Assembly (NCBI GenBank): GCA_025677835.1
Contig: JAIXMR010000117.1
Coordinates: forward strand, 1 to 64,000
DNA: 64,000 bases
Reading direction: 5' to 3'
Origin: Sporodiniella umbellata
Taxonomy: Eukaryota > Mucoromycota > Mucoromycetes > Mucorales > Rhizopodaceae
This document shows positions 11,575 to 22,503 of the stretch, one piece after another (position 1 is the stretch's first letter; every line of letters starts with the position of its first letter). The notes under the pieces were generated by a model. That model made no database searches. It was not told the DNA's origin and worked only from the letters and a program-made list of their open reading frames with translations. The translations under genes and the position numbers were made by a program.

Positions 11575-13670
11575 TTATGATGGACCAAGTGGATCTTCTG
11601 CCCATGAAAGAAATGAGGTTGTACTTGTTCTTCGAGAGGAAGACAGTTTGGGCTGTAAAAGATGAATGATGCCTTGAGCCTGCTCAAGCATGTATGCGCA
11701 TTCATCTATTCTTTTGGCAGCATGATGAACATTGCCTTGTTGTTTCCTTTGGTTTTTTTCTAGAGAGCATAATCTACCTTGCAATTGATTGTTTTCATGC
11801 ACAACCTAATAAAGTCCCCCTTAAAAAAATAAATAAATAAAAGCCAATGGGTTTCTATTCTAATTACTGTAGCTAGTTTAGAATACATTGTACGTATCGT
11901 CCTGGTAGCGGAAGTGTCGGTCTCCTTTTGTGCTTCTGCTGCTTTTTCTAGTACTACTTGAAGATTCACGTTCACTTCTTGAGTGGTCGTGAGATGATGT
12001 TCGATTTCAGCTGTTTTGTTTGTTTAGAATCAATCACAGCAACATAAAGACTAACCTACACACTCTTTCTTTGGAGTCGTTCTTTGGCAAGGATGGTTAC
12101 AAAGTACAAGGTATATTAGTTATCTATTGGATAAAATCCCACGCGTACCAGATCTAGAGTCATCGTATCCATCTGCTGTATCAGTGAACTCATATTCTTT
12201 CTAAACTCTGCCATATCCTCTCTGGCCTTGGCCATTTCCTTTAAAAACTGAAGACGCTCCTGGGGGTCAATCGTATCTTTCAGTGGGGTCGAAGAGGACG
12301 GTTGAACAAGGATTTTCTGGGTAACCTTTTCACGGTTTGAGCTCTAAAGAATTAAGGTTTTTATTACAAAAATAACAGGCTATTTTAGTGGCCTGTTCAT
12401 TGGCGCATGGAAACTTTACATTGTCAACTTTCTTCATTGCTTCAAGAAAAAATTAGAAAAAAATAAAAAATTTCAACCCACTTGACTCTAAACACACACC
12501 TATTTTTTTTTTTTTTAGAGTTGAGGTCACATGAAATCAATCAAAAGGGCACAGCCCCCCACCTGTTTCTTTTTCTGGGAAGACGGCGTTTGAACTCAAT
12601 GGTTTAGAAACAAGCTCACTTTGGCTCAAGCACCATTCGAATCTGTGGATGTAAAGCAATGGAAAAAAAGGGTCCTCTAGAAAAATCAATAACCATTTTT
12701 CTTTTTAAAAATAAGAAAAAAAATAAAAATAAAAAAAAAAAGAGAGAGCCTAAAAATGGAGGGTGAATCTTTAGATCAATGGTAGAAAAAAAAAAGAAAG
12801 GTGGGTTGAAATGAGGCACAAACTGTCAGGAAGTCTATAAAAAACAATTAAATCCGCCTAATCAACAAACTAGAACCGGCTGTCTTGCCATTTCGGAGGC
12901 ACATCGTTCTACAAAGTCATGGTTGGAATTCAGAAGCTTATTTCCTGTAAAACATAAACAAACGATCAAAGTCTGCCCTCCCCCTTTTTAAAAGGAGATG
13001 TCTCTCCCTTGTGATGTGGACTAATGTCAATGTCAACCGTTTCCAGGGGCTAAGGTAGAATAACAACCATCCTTCTGTTGATTAGATGGTGCTAAGAAAA
13101 AAAAGTACCTGTTACTACTATCCTAACATTTAGAGTTACGGTTTGAAAAAGGTAAAGTTTAAATCCTAGTGCGTGTGAGAAACCTATTACTTGTTTAAGA
13201 CGCTCTTCTAGGAGAAGTTGATGGAAGCTTATACAAATAAGTCTTGTTCTGATCCAAAAAAAAAAAAAACGTTCGTTTAGTGGACTGTGCATGTTGGTAG
13301 CAAATAGTATGAAATTAGAACGTCGAAAGCTAGGACGGAGCATGATGCTTTAAGTTGCCCTGAAAAAAGGCTTAAAGCCGAATGTCTATAAGATAAAATC
13401 TAATCGTTTTGTAAATCAAATGCCAATTCTCTATGGGTAGCCTCTCTTTGAAAAAAAAAAAAAAAGAACAGTAGAGCAATCGCAACAGGTTTAGAAGAGG
13501 CTTTGGAGAAAAAGAAAGCAGTTGGCTGATACAGGGTAATTCTTGAAAGGGATGAGCGTTGGGCAATAGTTATTATTGTTCAGCAACGATGATCCTAATC
13601 GAGTTTCTAACAGAGGTTGGTAACACAGCCAAGGTTTCCGTTCATAATTAGCACGTAGGGGTATATCCAT
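11575..13670 (-). CDS. Unrecognised multi-exon protein with C-terminal coiled coil
   Basis: I do not recognise this gene with confidence. The start is an ATG at 13670 (MDIPLRANYERKPWLCYQPL). Exons I trust are 13109-13248 (contains FHQLLLEERLKQV and TVTLNVRIVVT), 13038-13091, 12877-12944 (LNSNHDFVERCASEMARQP), about 12148-12355 (RLQFLKEMAKAREDMAEF), about 11860-12009 (TEIEHHLTTTQEVNVNLQVV), and the last exon from 11575 (NQLQGRLCSLEKNQRKQQ). The first three of these join in phase. The joins near 13250-13560, 12360-12860 and 12060-12140 remain unresolved, so the full protein is not certain. The C-terminal 150 or so residues are strongly heptad-like. The N-terminal half has an order of short conserved-looking strands that could fit a PH-like fold such as meiotic Rec114, but this is speculative. 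ERD1 lies upstream on the same strand. Confidence 0.5.
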
Positions 13671-13751
13671 TTAAAAACAGGTTAGTGACGGCCTTTTTTT
13701 TTTTTTTTTTTTTTTCGGATGATGATAATGATGATGATGATGGTTTTTATT

Positions 13752-15083
13752 CTATAGAGCGGAACTGGCAGGATCCTCTTCTTCCACAATAGGCGATAGT
13801 AAACCAGAGGGGCTTTTCCGGTCCAAGCGGTCCAACCGCAAAGTGTGGGGTAACGTACTGTAGACTTTCTTGACCCATTCGTTTTCCATCCGAAACATCA
13901 CCCAAACCCAGCGCCGGAAAATCTCCATTAATTCGAGTAAGAAGATACTTGAGTCCAGCTGCCGAATGAGAAGATGCGACGATAATTTGAAACTCCACGT
14001 GATTCTCAACAGAAAGTCCAGACACGCCGCCAGTAGATAGTACAAGGCGGGAGAAAAATAAAGTTGCCTTCGAATCTTAACCGTCGTTTGCGAATCAATT
14101 GAGATCAGGTTCCAATCCATAGAAATATCCCACCAGAACGAATACATCGAGTTCACAAACACGCAGATCACCCTACATCCTATCAGTACGATAGACTTGG
14201 TGTCTTTGGGACTCTTACCAAAACCGAAAGATATGGACGTCTGTAAAGTACCAGGAGTCTGGCACTTGGCCTTCCTCTAGTTTGTACATGGTCGCTTTCT
14301 TTTGCACAGCAGAGAAAATAATCACTGGTATAGAGGTAGTGTATTTCAATGCGTTGTACAAATGGCGTGTGTCTCTGGAGTCAAAGTAGTCTGAAATACA
14401 TTGTCGTAGCCGAATTAAATAAGGTACACTACACAAACCATCTCAATCCCTAGAGCCTTCTCTCTCTCTCTCTCTCTCTCTTATTACCTGATAATCAATG
14501 GAACCAAAATATCTTTATGATACATATTTTCCGTGTTTTCCATAAAGTAGTTTGCTGGTTGACCTGTCAACAGGACACAACTGACAATCAATCCATCGCC
14601 AAACACATTTGAAACGCTAGTCAACATGTCTGCAAATAGAATGTCACAAAAATAGACAGGCGAAAAAATCCCTGAGAAAAGTGTGCGTTTGATCATCCTA
14701 AAAGGTTACCTTGAGCTTTTAGAAAGAAAATGCCTATCTATGTGTGTTTACCGAACAAAACGTAAACGGTCTTTTCGGTAGAGATTGTCCCCTGGCCAAA
14801 ACAACAATAAGAAAGCAAGAAGATAAGGTATCATGGCCGCTGCCGGTGAAAGAAAGTAAGTCTTATTGAGCATAAACCAACAAGACAAAACTAGTGAAAG
14901 TATCCCCGAAAAATAAATAACCGGTGTATATATCGTCTTGGCTTTTTCGCTGGGAATCTGAAGAATGGATCCTACATCAATGTTGCATTGTGTTAAAATG
15001 TACAGATCGAGTGCCCAGCCCCAAAGACCTATTGTAAATAGTACAATAGGTCTATAAGTAATGGGTAAAAGGGTATCGTCCAT
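13752..15083 (-). CDS. ERD1: EXS-domain membrane protein, ERD1-like
   Basis: Predicted multi-pass membrane protein of the ERD1 branch of the EXS family. In yeast Erd1 is needed for retention of ER proteins and for Golgi glycosylation and phosphate recycling. The four minus-strand exons (14752-15083, 14488-14697, 14219-14428, 13752-14172) keep phase and give 390 residues, near the 362 of yeast Erd1. The EXS hallmarks are present: FADMLTSVSNVFGD, corresponding to FADQLNSL in XPR1; PYLIRLRQCISDYFDSRDTR followed by HLYNALKYTTS; WWDISMDWNL; and the C-terminal EIFRRWVWVMFRMENEW. The SPX domain of XPR1/Pho81-type proteins is absent, which supports ERD1 rather than a phosphate exporter. Confidence 0.9.
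14461..14481. repeat. TC microsatellite within an ERD1 intron
   Basis: A run of TC dinucleotides lies in intron 2 of the ERD1-like gene. On the coding strand it reads GA, and it sits just after the 5' splice site. Confidence 0.8.
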
Positions 15084-15633
15084 TAGAAAGGAGGGATTGC
15101 TGCTTTAAAAAAAAAAAATAGAGAGAGAACAAAAGAGGAGAAACAATTTGGATTCCTTTTTCCTGGATTATTTCATTTATAATTCTTTTAAAAAAGCGAA
15201 CCCTTGGACTCCAAAAAAAAAAAAAAAAAAAAAAGGAGGGGAGAGAAAGAACAAAAGAATAAGAAGCTTGTCTTTTTCCTTTGTTCTTATATTTCTTTAA
15301 AATAGTCTAAAAGGGGTTCTTTACTTTCTTTTACACCTTTTTACTACTATTTGAAAAACGTTGGAAAGGTTAGAAGGAATGGAGATTCTTTAAATAAAAC
15401 TGTTTATCTCAGCACATTAATTTATAAACAGCTACGTTTCCCTCCCCCTCTTTTTTTTTTTTTTTCTTTCACCCTATAACCATATTTGAAATACAAAAAG
15501 TATAAAAATAAAGTGACTGATCATCTTTAGTTTTTTTTTGTATACACACGAAAATATTATATTTTCGCTCGACTTTTGAAAAAGCCGTACATTCAATACC
15601 ATTTTTTTTTTATATATAATGTATTTCTTTTAT
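15084..15633. other. Spacer between ERD1-like and MIOS-like genes
   Basis: This 550-base stretch holds the probable promoter of the ERD1-like gene on its left and the 3' flank of the MIOS-like gene on its right. It is rich in A and T runs (about 15212-15234 and 15451-15466). No coding region is visible. Confidence 0.6.
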
Positions 15634-16831
15634 TTAAATCTGACATTGGCAGGAACAGTTACTTACAGGGCAAGTTGTATGCTTTTGAAACCAATCAAAC
15701 ATATGTATAGCATGGCCACCGTGTCTACATGATTGGCACCAGGTAAACCAAAGATCAAATCCTGCAGGATCATCTAAAAGAGATTGTTAGGCCTTCTTTT
15801 TTTTTTTCTTTTTAAAGGGAAAGCTTACTGTTATATGTATCGTTGGCCATAATATTTTGTCTAAGCTGGTCTACAGGTGTTCCCATTTGTAAAAGACACA
15901 GGGCGCACCTGGGTAAGGGTTTTCTACAGCTTGAACATACCGTGCTCTAAAGCAGTTTTTTTTTTTTTTTTTTTTTTTTTTTAGTTTTTTTTTTGAAAAT
16001 AGATATAAGCGTACCTTCTGTTTACTAGAAACTCTTCCACTTGGGTTGCTGGTTTGAACATTCATTCGCTTCCCTTCTCTATTTCTCGCGTTTTGTATTA
16101 CCAAACTATGACCCAAAGATTGCGCACAATAATTACAGCGGACATAGACTTGAGGAGGAGCAATCTCACTTGAATTCATACGTTTGCCCCTTTCAATATC
16201 AAATCTTGCTCGTTCGTGCCACAGTTGCCATCGGTCCATTAACAAACGATAGCTGTTTATAGTTCTTTAGTTTATCGCTACTCTATTTTTTTTTTTTTTT
16301 TTTTTACTTTTCCACCCAATCTTCCACACGATTGTCTTTAAATCGCTTAGGTACAATAAAGCTCATAATCAAACTGGCTGTTTGTACATCCCCATATTTA
16401 TCCAGAGCCTTTTCTAGAATATCAATACCCTTGAGAGTTAACCCAGTGACTACAATGCCTTCTACATCTCCTTCTTCAATTGCTTTGTCAACGGTTTTGT
16501 TCAAGTACGCTGTCATCTGAAGTAAAAAGAAAAGCAAATGTTACAGTCCTTTCAAATGTTACAGTCCTTTCAAATGTTACCTGTTCATCATCCAATATTC
16601 TTAAAGCGATGGCCATTCTCTCTCTTAAAGGAAGCCCTGGTTCGTCCAAAACACGATACCAATCATCTGAGGCAATGTAGGCAAATATGGCCTTGAGGTA
16701 AGGTCGATCCACCATATCTTCACAAAGCGATTCGCATATTTCTTTCCATGTATTTGAAGTACCTGCTTTGTAGCTCGCCAAAATAGCAGAGATCAGTTTT
16801 CGTTGCTTCACTATACAAACAAAGAGTTTAG

Positions 16832-16867
<36 letters not shown>

Positions 16868-19128
16868 GCTTGTCTTACGGTGCTCGTCTTTAGACTGGCT
16901 GAGGGATTTGATCGCGCGATCTAAATTACCATGAAATAGAGCCAACGCAGCAGCCTTATCATAATCTCCTAGAGTTTCAAGACTAGGATAGATAAAGGTC
17001 ATTGAGAGGTATTGTTCGTATTCTTTATAGGGGGGTGAACTTACGAGACCAACTCTTTTTCGAATCCTTCTGCATCAAATGCCAATCCACAAGCAAATAA
17101 AGCAACATTACGCTGTAAAAGTTTATTGGTCTGAACCATGGGCATATCACCTTCATCCAGACTGTCCTTGAGACTCTGGGTAGATGATTCTCGAGATATT
17201 TTGGGAGAAGAAGTCAATCGAGGAGTATTGGCAGGGGAGGATTTATGGCGACTCTGGGATCCTACCCAGATACCATAGACCCCATGAAAACTATAATCAA
17301 GATTGCCTACTTTTGAAAGCTTGGGTGCCATTTTTTCAGCAATCTGAATCCATGTCCATAGTTCTCTTAAGGCTCGATCCTGGTGAATGATCCTAAGGTT
17401 TTTTTCGGCCTATACAAACAACACATCAGCTTTCATCACCCAAACGTATCTATCCAGCTTACGTTCATCGAATAGCCCTCAAGTAATCTCTTTCTCATGA
17501 CTACCGAGATATCTTTTTCTAATTGGCTGGAAAGAACGGAACTAGGACTGACGGTTTCTTTCAGCTGAAGGCGTTGCATTTTGCTTTTGAGCGAGGCGGG
17601 CTGACAGGCAATCAGTCCACTTCGATTGGTCATGACCATACCTCCGGTAGGTTCCCATGTCATTGGAGAAGCTTCTTCCACCTGTATAGACTCAAAGCTA
17701 CCGTCTGTATGTACGCCCAGTAACAGATGTGGATCCTTCAAGTTTTTGGGTATAAAGGTAAACGAGCCAAAGGGCCGGGTACTTGAGCGTGTCTTTTTGG
17801 TCTTCCAGAGCACAGGAAGACCTCCGCGCGTTTCTTGGATGTTCCAGAGCTGCATATGATGTGTGTCTTTGCTCAGTGAGGCGAGTAGACCACTGCTTTG
17901 AGGTGAAAATACTATTTTGGAAAGACTGCCTTTGCTTTCTGGCTGTAGACTCAACACAGCTTCTGTATGTTTGCGAAGATCCCATACTTTGATCACGCCT
18001 TCTTCTGTATACGAAGCGAGACGGTAGGGTTGAAACGGGTCAGGTGTAGTGCCATACACAGCCTTGGTAGAAAATTGTAATGGATTGGTATTCTCTGTTC
18101 GAATGTCATACACTCGAAGATACTTGTTGGCCATTCCTGTCATCAATAAAGGCATATTGGCATTTTCTGTCCAAGCGCAGGATGAAATCACCTCAGAGGA
18201 ACCGTACTGTCGAATAGGACCAGATTCACGTTGCCTACATTATGATACATGTTTATCAAACTCTTCCTCCTCCCACAAAAAAAAAAAAAAAAAAAAAAAA
18301 AAGCAAAAGAAATACTCAAATCGTACATCAATCCAGGAATCTCGTTAGTTCTAGGTCGATCTGGTGGATAAAGATCTCAATACTTTTGAAAATTCTGTAT
18401 GTGTGTGTAGATATGTAGATAGATACATATATACCTTCAAAGAAATCAATGCGCGAAGTATCTGTCAATTTGGATCGATTGGCTTCTTTGAATGTTGCAA
18501 CCACAGGTGTTTGTGCTCCAGAAGGCAGATAGCTTTCCATAGATCTTGATACATCCCAAACAAACAAACAAGGTTCGTTTCGAACTTTGTCCAAGCCCAC
18601 AGAAAGTAGGTGCGGATGTGTCTTGCTAAAAGAAACTACGTTACTTGTACGTGACATCTTGACCCCAAGCGAAGGATATTTGTTGGGCGCTCTCACATTC
18701 TCCAAGTTAGGATAATCACTCATAGCATGCTCTTGCATACGGACGAGTAACGTTCGACCTGTAGTCAACCCAACAGCCACTAGATCAGGACATTGTGGAT
18801 CCGGAGACCAATCCGCACACTTTTTCAAATAAAGTCAGGCATTCAATTCAACTGGATAGAAACCAAAAAAAAAAAAGAAAAAAGCGATTGTTTTACCATC
18901 ATGAGTGTGATCTCGGGTATAGTGGATAGATAACGTACTCTTCCGGGTGAATCCTCAGTCTATGTAGAGTTGACATTGGCATTATGCAAAAGGAATAAGA
19001 CTGGCATTTTTCATTGTTATTGTTATTACTTTAGGAATCCATTCATACAACTTGAGTTCAGTGCCTCCGCATAAAAACTGGTTTTGTCCATGAGGCGACC
19101 AGATGAGTGATTTACTAGCAATCACCAT
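15634..19128 (-). CDS. MIOS: GATOR2/SEACAT subunit MIOS (Sea4)
   Basis: Homologue of animal MIOS and yeast Sea4, a structural subunit of the GATOR2 (SEACAT) complex that promotes TORC1 signalling at the vacuole or lysosome when amino acids are available. Twelve exons on the minus strand give 918 residues (human MIOS is 875): 19030-19128, 18897-18959, 18435-18819, 18327-18360, 17463-18234, 17045-17409, 16879-16982, 16581-16810, 16308-16516, 16015-16252, 15829-15946, 15634-15773. All phases agree. The N-terminal half is a WD40 propeller ([21 protein letters not shown] at the start, then [27 protein letters not shown] and IKVWDLRK). The helical middle matches MIOS ([36 protein letters not shown]). 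The C-terminal zinc-binding module is intact, with [18 protein letters not shown], and the final [14 protein letters not shown]...[10 protein letters not shown] block. Exon 4 is only 34 bases. The gene shares a 91-base divergent promoter with the ZW10-like gene. Confidence 0.95.
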
Positions 19129-19219
19129 ACTGTCATGAAGAAAAAAAAAGAGTTGTTTCAATTCCAGGCATTTTTTTTTTTTTTTTTTATATATATATTT
19201 TTATATTTTTTATTTTAAT
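19129..19219. promoter_or_regulatory. Compact divergent promoter of MIOS and ZW10
   Basis: Only 91 bases separate the two start codons, which point away from each other. The interval contains a T run followed by a TA-rich segment (tatatatatttttatatttt) and no other recognised site. Both genes must share or overlap their core promoters here, which suggests linked expression; this is inference. Confidence 0.6.
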
Positions 19220-21379
19220 ATGCCACCTATTCCTCAGCTCAACAAAGCTTTTCTTGGTCAATTGATAACTGATGAACCAAATCAGCAGCAGCTGGAAGTC
19301 TGTATAGATACCACGAGTTTGACAGACATTCTTTGTCATCTCAACACGACGTTTAGTGATCTTGAAAAGGAGCTTTATGACTGTGTTCAACAGCATCCTT
19401 CGTTTGTGTCTAGTTACGAGACATTGACCGAGTTGAAGGAGGATTCCGACCGGCAGTCTTCTCAAGAGCTTAGTTTGCACTACGATGATACAGTTCAGTT
19501 ACTTGAACGGCATGAGACAGCCCTTCGAGCGCATGAGCTATCGAAAGCAAAGCTGGGTGTGTTAGAAGCGCTGGTGGATCAGTTAGAGATACTGGCGCGT
19601 TGTGAACAAGAACTGAAAGAGAGTCAGTTTTCAAAGGCAACCACAACCTGGCTTTCGATCTCTGTTATGGACCGATTGAAAGAACGAGCTCAGACGGTCC
19701 ATAGGCAGTTGTTGGCCAGACTTGGTGAAGGTCTCAAGGACGCTGTGGTATTCGAGGCAGGTTCGATACAGGTGGTTGAGAGCCCTGTCACGATTCTGGA
19801 TGCGCTGGAAAAACTTGGACAACTGACAGTGGAGATGACCAGTATGAAGCGGATGGCGTTCAAGACGCTGGTAGACCCCTTTTTTGATGAACCCCATACG
19901 GTGGAGGTAGTGGATGGTTCTCGCTTACGCCTCGTGGGCTGTACAGCGCGCGAGCCTGTGGCACAGATCAGAGCGCTGGGTGAACTCGTTCAGTTTTTCT
20001 TACACCAGGTTCTGGCGGATACCCACCAGGCGCTTTTCGGGCGTTTGTTTCTACCGGACCTGACGGCACGGATGGTAGAGTCAATTCTGGTACCCTCCAT
20101 TCCGTTACGCGATCCGCAAGCGTTTGATCCTGTGCGAGAAGCGATTGGGGAATTCAGGGCACGGTGTGAGGGATGGTTAGTGGAAGACACGCTAAGCGCG
20201 TTTGCGGACGAGATTGAGAGCCATGTAGAAAAGAAGCGCAAGCGACATGTGCTGGGCGAGGCCCGTGAGGTGATGCTTCGACGACTGTACGAGGTGGAGG
20301 TGGTGGACGGCTCTCATATCACACAGACCCCAAGACTACTACGATTGTTGATTATGGACGATCCAGAGCGAGCGCAAGACGTGCTGGATATGTACCGAGC
20401 TTTGATGCCAAGCTACCATCGACCGCAGTTCTTGGCCGACCCAGCCAGTGCGCTTGTGTTCCGCAACGACTGTCTTTGGCTGGCCGAGCAACTACCCAAC
20501 TACCCAGGCGTGCAGCCGCTCAAGGCACTTGGTAAGGCCTGGCAGGAAGTATGTATGATACAACGCGTGGACATGCTACAGACCACACTGGATGGACTAC
20601 AGGGATTTGCGACAGGGCAGGCGCACTGGGAAGCGAGTCTAGGGCATGCAGTCGATCTTGTACTTGAATTTGCAGAAGCCATTCGGCCTGTGGTAGATCA
20701 CGGTCTGGCACAGGATATTCTCGGGCGTATCGTAGACAGCGTGCTGAATCGACTGATGGGCGATTTAGAGGATCTAGCAGAGATTGGGGCAGAGGAGTCG
20801 CATGTGATTGCACAGACACTCCATCGCGTGGCGCAGCTAGCCAGTATTTTTGACTCGGTGCGCACTGTACCCACGTGGGACAAATTCTGGCTGTTGAAAG
20901 ATATTTTGGAGATGAACATGCGGGATATCATGGACCGGTTTCGGCGGGGCGAGCTGCATACGTTTCAAAAACGAGAGTTGGAAAACCTGCTCTGTGCCTT
21001 GTTTTCTGATTCAGACCTAAGGCGGATGAACATTGAAGAAATTCGGACTGGACAGTCTTCGGCACCTCTCGGCACTCGCACGTTGATGTACGACCCTGAG
21101 CAGACAACAGACTGTGATAGAGCGCCAGTGAATTCGGTATCTCAAAAAAGTGCATTGATGTACGATCCCGGTGAGGAGGAAACGACAGGCTGGGATGACG
21201 AGGAAATACAGGACATTCAACCAGCATTCACCAGCCGTCTGCCACCCAAGACAAGCCTGGCCTACGAGCCTGAGGAAGAGGAAGCCGCTGGCTGGGACGA
21301 TGATGAAGAGCTTGAGCTGCCGGCAAGCTTGGGAGATCAAGACGGCTGGGACGACGATGAGCTCGAACTACCACCCTAG
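19220..21379 (+). CDS. ZW10: ZW10/Dsl1 family ER tethering protein
   Basis: Homologue of animal ZW10 and yeast Dsl1, a subunit of the ER-resident tethering complex (Dsl1/NRZ) that captures COPI vesicles coming from the Golgi; in animals ZW10 also acts at kinetochores. It is a single intronless exon of 719 residues (human 779). The N-terminal third is coiled-coil-like, and the rest fits the helical tether fold, for example FFLHQVLADTHQALFGRLFLP and VSRSL-free helices through PTWDKFWLLKDILEMNMRDI. The last 100 residues are acidic and carry repeated Trp-Asp motifs: TGWDDEE, AGWDDDEE and DGWDDDE, with LMYDPE/LMYDPGEE/LAYEPEEE spacers. Dsl1 uses such acidic tryptophan motifs to bind COPI. Codon use is richer in GC than neighbouring genes. 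Confidence 0.85.
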   Translation: MPPIPQLNKAFLGQLITDEPNQQQLEVCIDTTSLTDILCHLNTTFSDLEKELYDCVQQHPSFVSSYETLTELKEDSDRQSSQELSLHYDDTVQLLERHETALRAHELSKAKLGVLEALVDQLEILARCEQELKESQFSKATTTWLSISVMDRLKERAQTVHRQLLARLGEGLKDAVVFEAGSIQVVESPVTILDALEKLGQLTVEMTSMKRMAFKTLVDPFFDEPHTVEVVDGSRLRLVGCTAREPVAQIRALGELVQFFLHQVLADTHQALFGRLFLPDLTARMVESILVPSIPLRDPQAFDPVREAIGEFRARCEGWLVEDTLSAFADEIESHVEKKRKRHVLGEAREVMLRRLYEVEVVDGSHITQTPRLLRLLIMDDPERAQDVLDMYRALMPSYHRPQFLADPASALVFRNDCLWLAEQLPNYPGVQPLKALGKAWQEVCMIQRVDMLQTTLDGLQGFATGQAHWEASLGHAVDLVLEFAEAIRPVVDHGLAQDILGRIVDSVLNRLMGDLEDLAEIGAEESHVIAQTLHRVAQLASIFDSVRTVPTWDKFWLLKDILEMNMRDIMDRFRRGELHTFQKRELENLLCALFSDSDLRRMNIEEIRTGQSSAPLGTRTLMYDPEQTTDCDRAPVNSVSQKSALMYDPGEEETTGWDDEEIQDIQPAFTSRLPPKTSLAYEPEEEEAAGWDDDEELELPASLGDQDGWDDDELELPP

Positions 21380-21894
21380 ATAGCAAAAGCATTCCCTAAT
21401 AAACCGCTTGTTTTTTTGTTTTCATAAAACAATAGAAACAGATTCTAAATCAAACCTGTATTTTTAAAAAAGTGACACGTTTTTATTCCCTTAGGTCGTA
21501 CGGAGCCATCGAGAGTATGAATGACGATCTTGACCCTAATCAGTATATTAATAATCAAACAAAACTATCATCGCCTGAACAATACATGAAACACTATGAG
21601 AACATAACAAATAAACAAAAACGAATAATAATAAAAAGGTTGTTTAATAATAAATAGAAAGAAAAACACAGTCGGGCTATAGTACACACATATAATAATA
21701 AAAAAAAAAAAAAAGGGGGGGGGAGATATATAATAAAGAGTCTAGAAACAGTAAAATAAGAAAGGGCGGATCAGAAAGCATACAAAAGAGAAAGGGGGGA
21801 ATGGCGGGCATATGTTGATGAAACATAAAACGTTCTATACAAAGAAAGATTTAAAGAGGGGAGAGAATGGCTGGATCTTTGTTGGCTGTCTTTT
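21380..21894. other. Spacer between ZW10 and a C2H2 gene
   Basis: Convergent intergenic region of 515 bases. It contains a 61-codon open frame (21472-21657, plus strand) beginning MTRFYSLRSYGA that I could not assign and that is very AT-rich; I do not call it a gene. A-rich and G-rich runs lie at about 21700-21722. Confidence 0.5.
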
Positions 21895-22431
21895 TCACTG
21901 TCTAAAGTGAATCTTTTCATGTCGTTTCATGTCATATTTTCTAGCAAAAGCCCTTTGACAGACTTGGCAGGAGAAAGACTTGGGTCGGTTGGGGTTATGT
22001 GTCTGCATGTGTTCTACCATGTTATGTTTACGTTTCGATCGGTGGTTGCAGACCGGGCAAGCGTATTTCTTTTCTTCCAGAGGTGTTTCTTTACGCTTCC
22101 TGGGGGCTTGGAACGCTGGCTGGGGCTCTTCCATATAGTAGTTGACAGGTGGATCCACCCATTGCTGTGCAGGCCAGGATGGGTGTGGTATATCAGGATA
22201 TTCTTCAGTAAGGATAGGGGAATAGTACAGCTGAGGTGTGGAAAGAGGAGTTTGTTCGTCGTTCATAAACAGAGGGTCATTGAGAAGCAGGTTATCCATG
22301 GTATTGTTATGATGGTCCATGGTGTTATCGTAGCTTGCGTAGCTTTGCGGGTAATCGAATCTTGGCTGTGAACACTGGGTATCAGCAAACAAATAATCTT
22401 GATTATAATAGAACGAGTTGTTAAAGGACAT
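21895..22431 (-). CDS. C2H2 zinc-finger transcription factor (two C-terminal fingers)
   Basis: Probable sequence-specific regulator of 178 residues in one exon. The N-terminal 110 residues are rich in Asn, Asp, Pro and Tyr, like a disordered activation region. A basic patch (PRKRKET) may act as a nuclear signal. Two C2H2 fingers finish the protein: CPVCNHRSKRKHNMVEHMQTH and CQVCQRAFARKYDMKRHEKIH. The fingers are separated by a slightly long linker (NPNRPKSFS) instead of TGEKP. The start is the first ATG downstream of a poly-T/poly-A promoter. No specific pathway can be inferred. Confidence 0.9.
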   Translation of the reverse strand: MSFNNSFYYNQDYLFADTQCSQPRFDYPQSYASYDNTMDHHNNTMDNLLLNDPLFMNDEQTPLSTPQLYYSPILTEEYPDIPHPSWPAQQWVDPPVNYYMEEPQPAFQAPRKRKETPLEEKKYACPVCNHRSKRKHNMVEHMQTHNPNRPKSFSCQVCQRAFARKYDMKRHEKIHFRQ

Positions 22432-22471
22432 TGGTTAAATTCGTTTCAGTAAACAGAAAAAGGATTATTCT

Positions 22472-22503
<32 letters not shown>

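Noticed and set aside
21472..21657. 61-codon frame after ZW10
   Set aside because: Very AT-rich, no family, and no clear promoter; kept only as a note in the spacer.
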